Shown: in pieces, positions 13,920-21,279 of the stretch
Position numbering within the stretch: position 1 is the first letter of the stretch
Layout: the number at the start of each line of letters is the position of its first letter
From: an uncultured Veillonella sp.
Lineage (GTDB): Bacteria > Bacillota > Negativicutes > Veillonellales > Veillonellaceae
Assembly: GCF_900545795.1 (NCBI RefSeq)
Contig: NZ_URAR01000026.1
Location: 1-23,581 of the forward strand
DNA: 23,581 nucleotides
Direction: 5' to 3'
Position numbers and translations under genes: made by a program
The notes under the pieces: generated by a model
Seen by the model: the letters and a program-made list of their open reading frames with translations, nothing else
Databases searched by the model: none
What the model was told of the DNA's origin: nothing

Positions 13920-15830
13920 TTATTCAGCTTCAGTTTCTTCAGCAGCTGCTACTGGTTCCATTAACTCAGTTAATGCAAGGCCAAGTTTCTTTTCATCTTT
14001 GTTAAGAGAAATAACTTTTACTTCAACGTCTTGACCACGGTTTAAGTAGTCTTCCACTTTTGCATTACGTTGTTTTGTAATTTGGGAAATGTGAAGTAAA
14101 CCTTGGATGTCATCGTTAATAGCTACGAAAGCACCGTAAGCTACTAAGCGAACAACTTTACCAGTAATAACATCACCTACGTGAATGTTTTCTTCAGCTT
14201 CGTCCCATGGGCTCTTAGTTAAAGCTTTTAAGGACAAGGAAAGCTTGTTGCTTTCTTGGTCGAAGGATTGAAGTTTAACTTCGATTTCTTGGCCTACAGT
14301 TAACACGTCTTCAACGCGTTTAATTTTGTGCCAGGAAATGTCGGAAATGTGAAGTAAACCTTCAATACCACCGATATCTACGAATGCACCATAAGGCATG
14401 ATTTTACGTACAATACCTTTGTAGTTATCGCCTACATTGATATTTTCTAATGCTTCTTTTAATTTCGCTTGACGAGCTACTTCAAGTACAGCACGGCGGG
14501 AAAGAACCAAACGGTTTTTCTTTTCGTCGATTTCAAGTACTTTAGCTTCAAATTCAGTACCTACTAAATTGTCAAGAGATTTAACGAAGTGTACATCCCC
14601 TTGAGAAAGTGGAATAAAACCACGTAGGGATTTAACAGTAACTACTAAACCTGCAGGAATAGCGTCCACACCTTTACAGATGATAGCTTCGTCTTTTTCC
14701 TGAGCTTCTTGTACATACTGCCAATCTTCGTCCTTAGCCAAACGAGTCATGGATAAGTAGATTGGATTATCTTCTTTAATGTGGTTCATAATAACAGCTT
14801 TAATTTTGTCGCCTTCTTTAAGCACGTCTTTAGCAGAGGCAGGTGCTGGATAAGAAATTTCGTTGCGTTTCAAAATTGCTTCTGTTTTATAACCGAAGGA
14901 AATCCATGCTTGGTCTTCTTCGACTTGCGCTACTTCCCCTTCAACTACAGATCCTTTCTTTAGATCTTCTGCCCAGTCAGATTCTTTGGCTAATAATTCT
15001 TCGAATTCACTCATTGTGTCAATGACCTCCTTAATTATCCAGTCGGGTGTCGATGCACCGGCTGTAACTCCCACTGTTTGTACATGTGTGAACCATGACA
15101 ATTGTAATTCAGTAGAAGTCTCTATATGGTATGTAGGGCACCCAACGTCACGACAGACCTCTGCTAATCTTGTCGTATTGCCGCTGTTTTTCCCACCTAC
15201 CACAATCATAAGGTCCACCGTTTTTGCCAGCTCCACAGCTGAGTTTTGACGCTCTTGTGTGGCTGTACAAATCGTTTTGAAAACCTTTAGATTCTTAGAT
15301 TTTTTTTCTAATATGTCTATTATACTTTGAAATTTAAATTGTGAAAAGGTAGTTTGTACTACAACGCCCATATTTTCCACGAAAGGAATATTTTCGGCCT
15401 CTTCTTCAGTTTCAATAACTATACCTTTGTTTTTTGCCCATAAATTAATGCTAATCACCTCAGGATGCTTTTTTTCGCCTAAAATGACCAAACTCATACC
15501 TGAATCAATAACAGATTTAGCATCTTGCTGTGCTCTTGTCACATGTGGACAAGTAGCATCTACTACATTAAGACCTTTATTGGAAGCCTCATCATAAATG
15601 GCTGGGCCTACACCATGGGAGCGGATAATAACCGTACCATTGTCAATTTCATCAAGTGAGTTGACAGAATATACGCCTTTATCTTCTAAGCTTCCCACGA
15701 CTTGAGGATTGTGAATGATGGGACCTAAAGTAAAGCTTTTATCATTATGTTCAGCTGTTTCTTCAGCCATATTAACTGCACGTTTTACTCCATAGCAAAA
15801 ACCACAGTTTTTTGCAATTTTTATTTCCAC
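13920..15830 (-). CDS. ispH: Fusion of HMBPP reductase (IspH) and ribosomal S1 domains
   Basis: The first ~280 residues are IspH, the [4Fe-4S] enzyme that reduces HMBPP to isopentenyl and dimethylallyl diphosphate in the last step of the non-mevalonate isoprenoid pathway. Its cluster ligands are Cys12 (GFCYGV), Cys94 (DATCPHV) and Cys188 (ICTATQERQ); the catalytic Glu124 is in HPEVI. The rest holds four S1 RNA-binding repeats (about 292-363, 378-446, 465-533, 550-622), the last two with the typical YGAFV...GLLHIS core, then an acidic tail. The fusion is known from Clostridia and Negativicutes. The start is a GTG with AAGGAG 6 bases upstream. It is last in the operon, after plsC and cmk. IspH activity is confident; whether the S1 part serves as ribosomal protein S1 is inference. 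Confidence 0.96.
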   Translation of the reverse strand: MEIKIAKNCGFCYGVKRAVNMAEETAEHNDKSFTLGPIIHNPQVVGSLEDKGVYSVNSLDEIDNGTVIIRSHGVGPAIYDEASNKGLNVVDATCPHVTRAQQDAKSVIDSGMSLVILGEKKHPEVISINLWAKNKGIVIETEEEAENIPFVENMGVVVQTTFSQFKFQSIIDILEKKSKNLKVFKTICTATQERQNSAVELAKTVDLMIVVGGKNSGNTTRLAEVCRDVGCPTYHIETSTELQLSWFTHVQTVGVTAGASTPDWIIKEVIDTMSEFEELLAKESDWAEDLKKGSVVEGEVAQVEEDQAWISFGYKTEAILKRNEISYPAPASAKDVLKEGDKIKAVIMNHIKEDNPIYLSMTRLAKDEDWQYVQEAQEKDEAIICKGVDAIPAGLVVTVKSLRGFIPLSQGDVHFVKSLDNLVGTEFEAKVLEIDEKKNRLVLSRRAVLEVARQAKLKEALENINVGDNYKGIVRKIMPYGAFVDIGGIEGLLHISDISWHKIKRVEDVLTVGQEIEVKLQSFDQESNKLSLSLKALTKSPWDEAEENIHVGDVITGKVVRLVAYGAFVAINDDIQGLLHISQITKQRNAKVEDYLNRGQDVEVKVISLNKDEKKLGLALTELMEPVAAAEETEAE

Positions 15831-15877
15831 TAGGATCTCCTTATGCGCTAAACTTTATGAATACTACTTACTACTGT

Positions 15878-16492
15878 CTAGCGTTTAAAATCTGGATGAC
15901 TTGCTCTATAGTCAGCCATCAAAGTTTCTAAATGATTTCGTAATATATCATTAACTTCTGCAATAGCCTCAGCAGTTGGCTTTGCTTTAGTGATTTTTAT
16001 AGGTTTACCAATTATAGCCGCTACTTGGCCGCGCTTTATATGACTCGTGCCCATAATGGCCAAAGGCACTATATCTACGCCAGTGCGCAGAGCCATGGAG
16101 GCTACACCATCATGAAAGCGACCTAGTTTATCTTTTTTCTGTCTTGTACCTTCTGGAAAAATACCTAATACTTTTTCCTCTTTTAACAAATTCATAGCGT
16201 GGCGAATGGCGATTTTATCTACACCACCACGACGAAGTGGAAAGGCTCCTAGCCAGCTACAAAGAAAATTAGAAATAGGATTTTTAAATAATTCTTCCTT
16301 CGCCATAAAATGTACGTGACGAGGTAAGGCTAAGCCACTAACACAGGGATCATTATTACTCATATGATTAGGCGCCACTATAACAGGCCCTTCCATAGGA
16401 AAGTTTTCACGCCCTACAATATCAATATTATATATCCATTTATACACAATATGGAAGGCACTGCGCCATAAGCATTCAGAAAATTTATTCAC
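15878..16492 (-). CDS. plsC: 1-acyl-sn-glycerol-3-phosphate acyltransferase
   Basis: PlsC acylates lysophosphatidic acid at position 2, giving phosphatidic acid, and acts on the product of PlsY, also in this window. The 204-residue protein has the HX4D catalytic motif (His43 to Asp48 in NHMSNNDP) and FPEGTR at 112-117, the glycerol phosphate-binding motif; PLRRGG near 85-90 is the third block. One short hydrophobic segment near the N-terminus may associate with the membrane. The start is a GTG, 5 bases after AAGGTG; a nearby ATG in another frame stops at once. It is separated from cmk by a 181-base repeat-containing gap and from ispH-S1 by 47 bases. The cmk-plsC-ispH order is common in Clostridia. 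Confidence 0.95.
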   Translation of the reverse strand: MNKFSECLWRSAFHIVYKWIYNIDIVGRENFPMEGPVIVAPNHMSNNDPCVSGLALPRHVHFMAKEELFKNPISNFLCSWLGAFPLRRGGVDKIAIRHAMNLLKEEKVLGIFPEGTRQKKDKLGRFHDGVASMALRTGVDIVPLAIMGTSHIKRGQVAAIIGKPIKITKAKPTAEAIAEVNDILRNHLETLMADYRASHPDFKR

Positions 16493-16536
16493 ACATACAC
16501 CTTCTTTATATTACTTACTAAATTTGTTTTCGTATC

Positions 16537-16673
16537 TACTTAATAGAATTTCTATTTATTACCTACTAGAAATTCTATTTGCTACGTGCTAGCAATTTTG
16601 CGATGTACTAACTAGTATATTTACTATGTGCTAGCTATCATAGTTAGCTATGTGCTAGCAGTTCTATTTATTA
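16537..16673. repeat. Degenerate ~23-bp tandem repeat array between cmk and plsC
   Basis: Six head-to-tail units are visible, starting near 16537, 16560, 16583, 16606, 16625 and 16649, with lengths 23, 23, 23, 19, 24 and 25. A rough consensus is TACgTgCTAG followed by cAaTTCTATTTat; the TAG core recurs at exact 23-base steps in the first four units. Several units contain short palindromes (TAGAAATTCTA-like and TGCTAGCA). The array begins right after the cmk stop codon and ends about 45 bases before plsC. There are no unique spacers, so it is not a CRISPR. Function is unknown. Confidence 0.75.
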
Positions 16674-17360
16674 TTAATTCGCCTTAGTTTCAGCTTCACG
16701 AATTAATTCGATGAGGCGTGCCACCGTTTCATCAAAAGACAAGTTATCCGAGTTAACGACTACGGCTTCAGGCACACAAACTAAGGGAGATTCAGTGCGA
16801 TTCATATCCATATGATCGCGCGCTTCTACACTAGCTTTTATCTCCTCTAAGCTTACGTCTTCTTTATCTTTACTTTCTAACCAACGGCGCTTAGCGCGCG
16901 TCTCTACAGAAGCAGTTAAATAAATTTTTAACTCCGCTTTAGGTAGTACTACGGAACCAATATCGCGACCATCTAAAATAACCCCACCTGCTTCAGCCAT
17001 AACGCGCTGTTGAGCTACTAAAAATTGACGCACAGATTTTAGCGCAGCGACTTGAGATACATGAGCATTTACTTCTTGTGTACGAATGTAATCTGTAATT
17101 TCTTCGTCATTTAGATACACTCTAAACATAGTTTCCGTAGGCTCTAATCGAAGTGTCACATCTTTAAGCAAATTAGCAATAGCAGCTTCATCTGTTGGAC
17201 TTATATGATGTTTTAAAACGCCATAGGTAACTGCCCGATACATAGCACCTGTATCAATGTACAAATAGCCTAATTCTTTAGCAACCACCTTAGAAATACT
17301 GCTTTTTCCTGCGCCCGCAGGTCCATCAATGGCAACAGCAATTCGCTTATTTAATGACAT
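16674..17360 (-). CDS. cmk: Cytidylate kinase
   Basis: Cmk phosphorylates CMP and dCMP to the diphosphates, recycling nucleotides released by RNA and phospholipid turnover. The P-loop GPAGAGKSS lies near residues 13-21; YIDTGAMYRAVTY, the LDGRDIGSVVLP segment (nucleoside binding) and RRWLESK follow in family order. The open frame reaches a GTG at 17369 that overlaps the AAAGGAG ribosome site; the ATG at 17360, 8 bases after it, is preferred and gives 228 residues, normal length. It follows the BaiN-type gene by 14 bases, and its stop adjoins the tandem repeat array. Confidence 0.96.
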   Translation of the reverse strand: MSLNKRIAVAIDGPAGAGKSSISKVVAKELGYLYIDTGAMYRAVTYGVLKHHISPTDEAAIANLLKDVTLRLEPTETMFRVYLNDEEITDYIRTQEVNAHVSQVAALKSVRQFLVAQQRVMAEAGGVILDGRDIGSVVLPKAELKIYLTASVETRAKRRWLESKDKEDVSLEEIKASVEARDHMDMNRTESPLVCVPEAVVVNSDNLSFDETVARLIELIREAETKAN

Positions 17361-17374
17361 GAATGACACTCCTT

Positions 17375-18625
17375 TTAATCTAAATCGCCATGAACTGCAT
17401 GCATGGCTGCTACATATCCAGTTGAAAATGCAGCTTGTAAATTATAGCCTCCTGTAAAGGCATCAATATCCAATACTTCCCCTGCACCATAAAGGCCTTT
17501 AATAAGTTTTGATTCCATTGTTTTAGGTTTAAATTCTTTAACAGAAATGCCACCAGATGTAACAATGGCTTCCGCTATAGGTCGCAAGGATTTAAATGTA
17601 AGTTTTAAATGCTGCAAAGTATGAACTAAGCGCAAGCGTTCTTCACGGCTAATTTGATTGATAAACTTTTGCTCACTTAAGCCTGCTTCCCTAATAATAA
17701 CTGGAATTAAACGCTGTGGCAATAAGTCTTTAAGACCATTTGCTAATTGCTTTTTAGAATACAATTGGAAATCTTTTTGTACTCTCAAATCCAACTGCTC
17801 TTGGGTTAGAGCTGGCTTCAAATTAATGTGAAGTTCAATAGCACCTATATTTTTCTTCTTCATTAATTTACCCACAGTATGACTTAAGGATAGCACAATA
17901 GGTCCGGTAATGCCAAAATGAGTGAACATCATTTCGCCGAACATTTTACCTTGCACTTTATCTTTAGCCCATACAGAAAGCTCTACATTTCGCAAGCTGA
18001 GACCCATGAGTTCTTTAACCCAGTTTTCCTTAGTTTCTATAGGAACAAGGGATGGCCGTAAATCTGTGATTTTATGGCCTACTTGCTTCGCCATTTCATA
18101 GCCATCACCAGTTGAACCAGTTAATGGATAGGATAAACCTCCTGTAGCTAAAATAACGGCATCAGCATAATAGGTTTCGCGAGATGTTTTAACGCCTTTA
18201 ATACAGTTATCTTCTACAATTAATTCCTTTACTGCTTCATTTAAATGTAAGGTGCCGCCATAGCCCTTAAAAACACGCATAAACATATCGCGTACTTCTA
18301 AGGCTGAATCAGATTCAGGGAAAATTCGTCCGCCTCGCTCTACCTTAGTCTTTAATTTCCAATGATCTAAAAGAGCTAATAAATCACGATTATCAAATTG
18401 CTGATAAGGACTCAATAAAAATTTACCATTCCCTGGTGTATTTCCTATAAAATCTTCAATCGGTGCATTATTGGTAATATTGCAGCGTCCTTTGCCAGTT
18501 ATGCCCATTTTTTTGCCAATCATATTCATCTTTTCGATTAAAGTGACTACAGCCCCTTCACGAGCCGCTATAGTGGCGGCCATCAGGCCCGCTGCACCAG
18601 CACCAACTACGATTATACGCTTCAT
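17375..18625 (-). CDS. BaiN/YhiN (HI0933)-family FAD-dependent oxidoreductase
   Basis: The 416-residue protein begins with a classic FAD-binding fold, GAGAAGLMAATIAAREGA, then the family signature MGITGKGRCNITN (about 40-52), the LATGGLSYPLTGSTGDGY segment (about 160-177) and a C-terminal VTSGGISVKEFKPKTMESK with GAGEVLDIDAFTGGYNLQ. These proteins are cytoplasmic flavoproteins; a Clostridium member (BaiN) acts in bile acid dehydroxylation, but the role of most members is unsettled and no substrate can be named here. Start and upstream stop overlap as TAATG, and the AAAGGAGG ribosome site is made of the last codons of the pseudouridine synthase, so the two are translationally coupled. Confidence 0.9.
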   Translation of the reverse strand: MKRIIVVGAGAAGLMAATIAAREGAVVTLIEKMNMIGKKMGITGKGRCNITNNAPIEDFIGNTPGNGKFLLSPYQQFDNRDLLALLDHWKLKTKVERGGRIFPESDSALEVRDMFMRVFKGYGGTLHLNEAVKELIVEDNCIKGVKTSRETYYADAVILATGGLSYPLTGSTGDGYEMAKQVGHKITDLRPSLVPIETKENWVKELMGLSLRNVELSVWAKDKVQGKMFGEMMFTHFGITGPIVLSLSHTVGKLMKKKNIGAIELHINLKPALTQEQLDLRVQKDFQLYSKKQLANGLKDLLPQRLIPVIIREAGLSEQKFINQISREERLRLVHTLQHLKLTFKSLRPIAEAIVTSGGISVKEFKPKTMESKLIKGLYGAGEVLDIDAFTGGYNLQAAFSTGYVAAMHAVHGDLD

Positions 18626-19644
18626 TAACGGCCTCCTTTCCGAGGTGTAGCCGCGCGATTTGAGCGACTTGTTCGGCTGCTATTGGTACGTCCATAAGAC
18701 TTAGCCTTTTCACTTCCATAGTCATTTTCATTATTGCGGCCTTCGATTGAGCGCGTATGGCTTCTTGAGCTTCCCTTGCCACTAGCTCTCGTATTCCCTC
18801 TAGCGCTACCTTTTTCATTGCCTTGGACACGGCCTCTTGTGTTACCTTCACGGCGACTTGTCTGACCTTTAGATTGACTGGCACGTCTTGACACTTTAGA
18901 CGGACCTCTGCCTACAGGTAAATCAACTAAGCTTTTTAATTGACGCACTTCTTCATCTGTTAAAGATCTATAAGCACCGCGTTTTACACCTGCTAAAGTA
19001 ATGCTACCATAGGCTAAGCGTTTCAAATTGTGGATGCTGTAATGATAGTATTCAAACATGCGGCGCACTTGGCGATTACGACCTTCATGAATTGTAATCT
19101 CCACGGTGGTCAATCCAGTTTTACTATCAAAGCCGTAATCTACAATGTCTGCTGGAGAGGTCATGCCATCTTCTAATTCGACACCTTTACTAATGCCCTC
19201 TAAATGATCATCTGCTACGCGACCTTTTAATTTTACTTCATAGGTTTTATTTACGCCTTTAGACGGATGCATTAACGCTTGTGCTAAAGCGCCATCATTA
19301 GTAAATAAAAGCAAGCCTTCCGTATTATAATCTAAACGCCCTATAGGATATACGCGTTGTTTTACATCTTTTAAATAATCCATCACCGTATCACGACCTT
19401 GAGGGTCACCTACAGACGTAATGCTTCCTTTAGGTTTATTTAGGACATAATAGACTAATTTTTCTGGTTCCAATCGCTGACCATCAATTTTAACTCGATC
19501 CACAGCAGGATTAATTTTAGTGCCTAATTCAGTAATTAAGCGTCCATTTACTTGCACTTTGCCCGCTACAATTAATTCCTCTGCCTTACGTCTAGACACA
19601 TAGCCACAACGGCTAATATATTTTTGCAAACGCTCTAATTCCAT
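18625..19644 (-). CDS. RluB/RsuA-family pseudouridine synthase with long basic tail
   Basis: The first ~243 residues form a standard rRNA pseudouridine synthase: an S4 RNA-binding domain (LQKYISRCGYVSRRKAEELI, about 6-25), the catalytic Asp104 in PIGRLDYNTEGLLLFTNDG, and a C-terminal GRNRQVRRMFE motif (about 188-198). By position and similarity the target is probably the helix 90-93 region of 23S rRNA (RluB type), but RsuA-like specificity cannot be excluded. Residues about 244-339 are an extra tail, almost only Arg, Ser, Gly, Asn, Lys and Thr, low in hydrophobic residues, likely disordered and RNA-binding. The AAAGGAG site is 6 bases before the ATG. It follows scpB closely, as in many Firmicutes. 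Confidence 0.93.
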   Translation of the reverse strand: MELERLQKYISRCGYVSRRKAEELIVAGKVQVNGRLITELGTKINPAVDRVKIDGQRLEPEKLVYYVLNKPKGSITSVGDPQGRDTVMDYLKDVKQRVYPIGRLDYNTEGLLLFTNDGALAQALMHPSKGVNKTYEVKLKGRVADDHLEGISKGVELEDGMTSPADIVDYGFDSKTGLTTVEITIHEGRNRQVRRMFEYYHYSIHNLKRLAYGSITLAGVKRGAYRSLTDEEVRQLKSLVDLPVGRGPSKVSRRASQSKGQTSRREGNTRGRVQGNEKGSARGNTRASGKGSSRSHTRSIEGRNNENDYGSEKAKSYGRTNSSRTSRSNRAATPRKGGR

Positions 19645-19656
19645 GTTTAGCTCCTT

Positions 19657-20268
19657 TTAATTTACGAATTCTTCTTTTAAATTATCTACAGACTCGATAC
19701 CTACACTTCGCAAAAACGTATCCGTTGTGCCATATAAGACGGGGCGCCCTATGGTTTCTTTACGCCCTAACTCAGCGATTAAATCGCGGCTTACGAGTTG
19801 TTTTAATACCTTTTCACAGTTTACGCCGCGAATCTCTTCAATCTCGCTTTTTGTTACCGGCTGCTTAAATGCTACTACTGCTAAGGTTTCCATTGCAGCA
19901 GGAGACAATCGGTCTTCTTTTTGACGAATTTTACTTACATAGGCACTACTTTCTGGAGCACTTACTAATTCGTAACCAAGTCCACTTGTTTTCAACCGTA
20001 AGCCTCGCTTTTTTGAAACTAGTAAGGCTTCAAAGTCTAATAATATAGACTTCATTGCGTCTTCAGTGCAATCAAATAGCTCACTTAAGAGACCTAGTGG
20101 CACTGGTTTAGCAGCGGAAAACAGTACTGCTTCTAGATGGCTAAATATAGCGGCTCGATTTATCATAGTATCCATATTGCTAGGCGCTTCCTGGCCTTTT
20201 TCTATATGTGAGTCTGTTTGTGGATCTGCTTGTGACTCCACAGTTACGTCATGTTCCATATCTGCCAT
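19657..20268 (-). CDS. scpB: Segregation and condensation protein B
   Basis: ScpB is the dimeric winged-helix partner of the SMC-ScpA complex that compacts and segregates chromosomes. The core from about residue 35 shows the two winged-helix domains, with HLEAVLFSAAKPV, RLSPAAMETLAVVAFKQPV and EIRGVNCEKVLKQLVSRDLI, GRPVLYGTT near the end. The first ~34 residues are a polar acidic extension not found in typical members. ATG at 20268 has AAGGAGG 4 bases upstream; a second ATG at 20259 is 13 bases away and less likely, though this close spacing leaves some doubt. It lies 15 bases after scpA. Confidence 0.95.
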   Translation of the reverse strand: MADMEHDVTVESQADPQTDSHIEKGQEAPSNMDTMINRAAIFSHLEAVLFSAAKPVPLGLLSELFDCTEDAMKSILLDFEALLVSKKRGLRLKTSGLGYELVSAPESSAYVSKIRQKEDRLSPAAMETLAVVAFKQPVTKSEIEEIRGVNCEKVLKQLVSRDLIAELGRKETIGRPVLYGTTDTFLRSVGIESVDNLKEEFVN

Positions 20269-20283
20269 AAGCCCTCCTTTTAC

Positions 20284-21021
20284 TTATACTACGGCACTAT
20301 ATAAAGTGACATCTATTATTTCATGATTATATTCATCTTCTCTTACTGGGCCCAGAGTAAAGACTTGCCGTTTTAAGAGTTCTAGCACAGCTAAAAATAT
20401 AGTTACTTTTTCAGCGCGTACACGAGAATTGTCCAATAATGACTTAAAACTTAAAGATCTATGCTGTTTAGCTTGAAGAAATAATTCATCAATTTTACTT
20501 TCTAAGCTAAACTCTTCTTTTTCTACCTTCACAGTGGGTGGTTCAATGACCACATCCTTATCACGTTCATAACAAGTTTTAAAAATCTCATATAAATGAC
20601 GAAGTTCAAACCGATAAATAGTTTCTTGCCCCCATTGGCTTAAGGCATCTAAGCGACTAAAACTTTGATTGCTAGCTTCTGTTTTTTGCGCCAATGCCTC
20701 AGTCAATTCTTTGATTTGCTTATATTCCAATAAATTAGCTACCAATTCATCCCGTGGATCTTCCTCCTCATCAGGATTTAATGGTGCATTGCGCGGCAAT
20801 AACATGCGCGATTTTATTTGTAATAAAGTGGCCGCCATAACTAAGAACTCACTGCTGTAGCGTATATCAAATGTTTGCCATAATTCCAGCTGCGCCATAT
20901 ATTGTGAAGTAATCTCTACAATAGGAATGTCATATATATCAATCTTATGTTTCTCTATTAAACTTAACAGCAAGTCTAAGGGTCCTTCAAACACATCTAA
21001 TTTATACTCATAAGACTGCAT
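20284..21021 (-). CDS. scpA: Segregation and condensation protein A
   Basis: ScpA is the kleisin that bridges the SMC dimer. The 245-residue protein opens with the diagnostic YKLDVFEGPLDLLLSLIEKH and IDIYDIPIVEITSQYM, has a middle acidic linker (NPDEEEDPRDELVANLLEYK, about 82-101) and ends with the C-terminal winged helix (VTIFLAVLELLKRQVF). AAGGGGG lies 5 bases before the ATG. It heads the run scpA-scpB-rluB-baiN-cmk-plsC-ispH and a candidate promoter is just upstream. Confidence 0.96.
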   Translation of the reverse strand: MQSYEYKLDVFEGPLDLLLSLIEKHKIDIYDIPIVEITSQYMAQLELWQTFDIRYSSEFLVMAATLLQIKSRMLLPRNAPLNPDEEEDPRDELVANLLEYKQIKELTEALAQKTEASNQSFSRLDALSQWGQETIYRFELRHLYEIFKTCYERDKDVVIEPPTVKVEKEEFSLESKIDELFLQAKQHRSLSFKSLLDNSRVRAEKVTIFLAVLELLKRQVFTLGPVREDEYNHEIIDVTLYSAVV

Positions 21022-21279
21022 ATATGCCCCCTTTCATAAACGATAAATGCCAACTATTAATTATACCGAATATTTCCTAATAGTTCTAGCTTTTTGCTTG
21101 TATTTTTATGATAATTCTGTTATCGTAATGATGATAGTTTCTATATTGTAAAATATAAGTAAACTCTATATAAAATAAAGGATTATTTATGAGTTATAAT
21201 CTTATGTTTATAATTTCAATTATCCTAAAAAATTAAAACTAAATTACATATTACATATACAATGATAAAGGAGATTTTT
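21022..21279. promoter_or_regulatory. Divergent promoter region between scpA and the phosphoethanolamine transferase gene
   Basis: No gene is present in this very AT-rich gap. On the minus strand TATAAT at 21060-21065 is a strong -10 for scpA, without a clear -35. On the plus strand TTGTAA (21146-21151) and TATAAA (21169-21174) are 17 bases apart and form a good promoter candidate for the downstream gene, giving a leader of about 100 bases. I see no riboswitch or hairpin in that leader. Confidence 0.6.

Noticed and set aside
16537..16673. CRISPR-like array
   Set aside because: Units are contiguous with no unique spacers, degenerate, and no cas gene is present.
18558..18884. A 108-codon open frame on the minus strand overlapping the pseudouridine synthase tail
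   Set aside because: It is the alternative reading of the low-complexity Arg/Ser/Gly-rich tail and runs into the next gene out of frame; no ribosome site and no recognisable domain.
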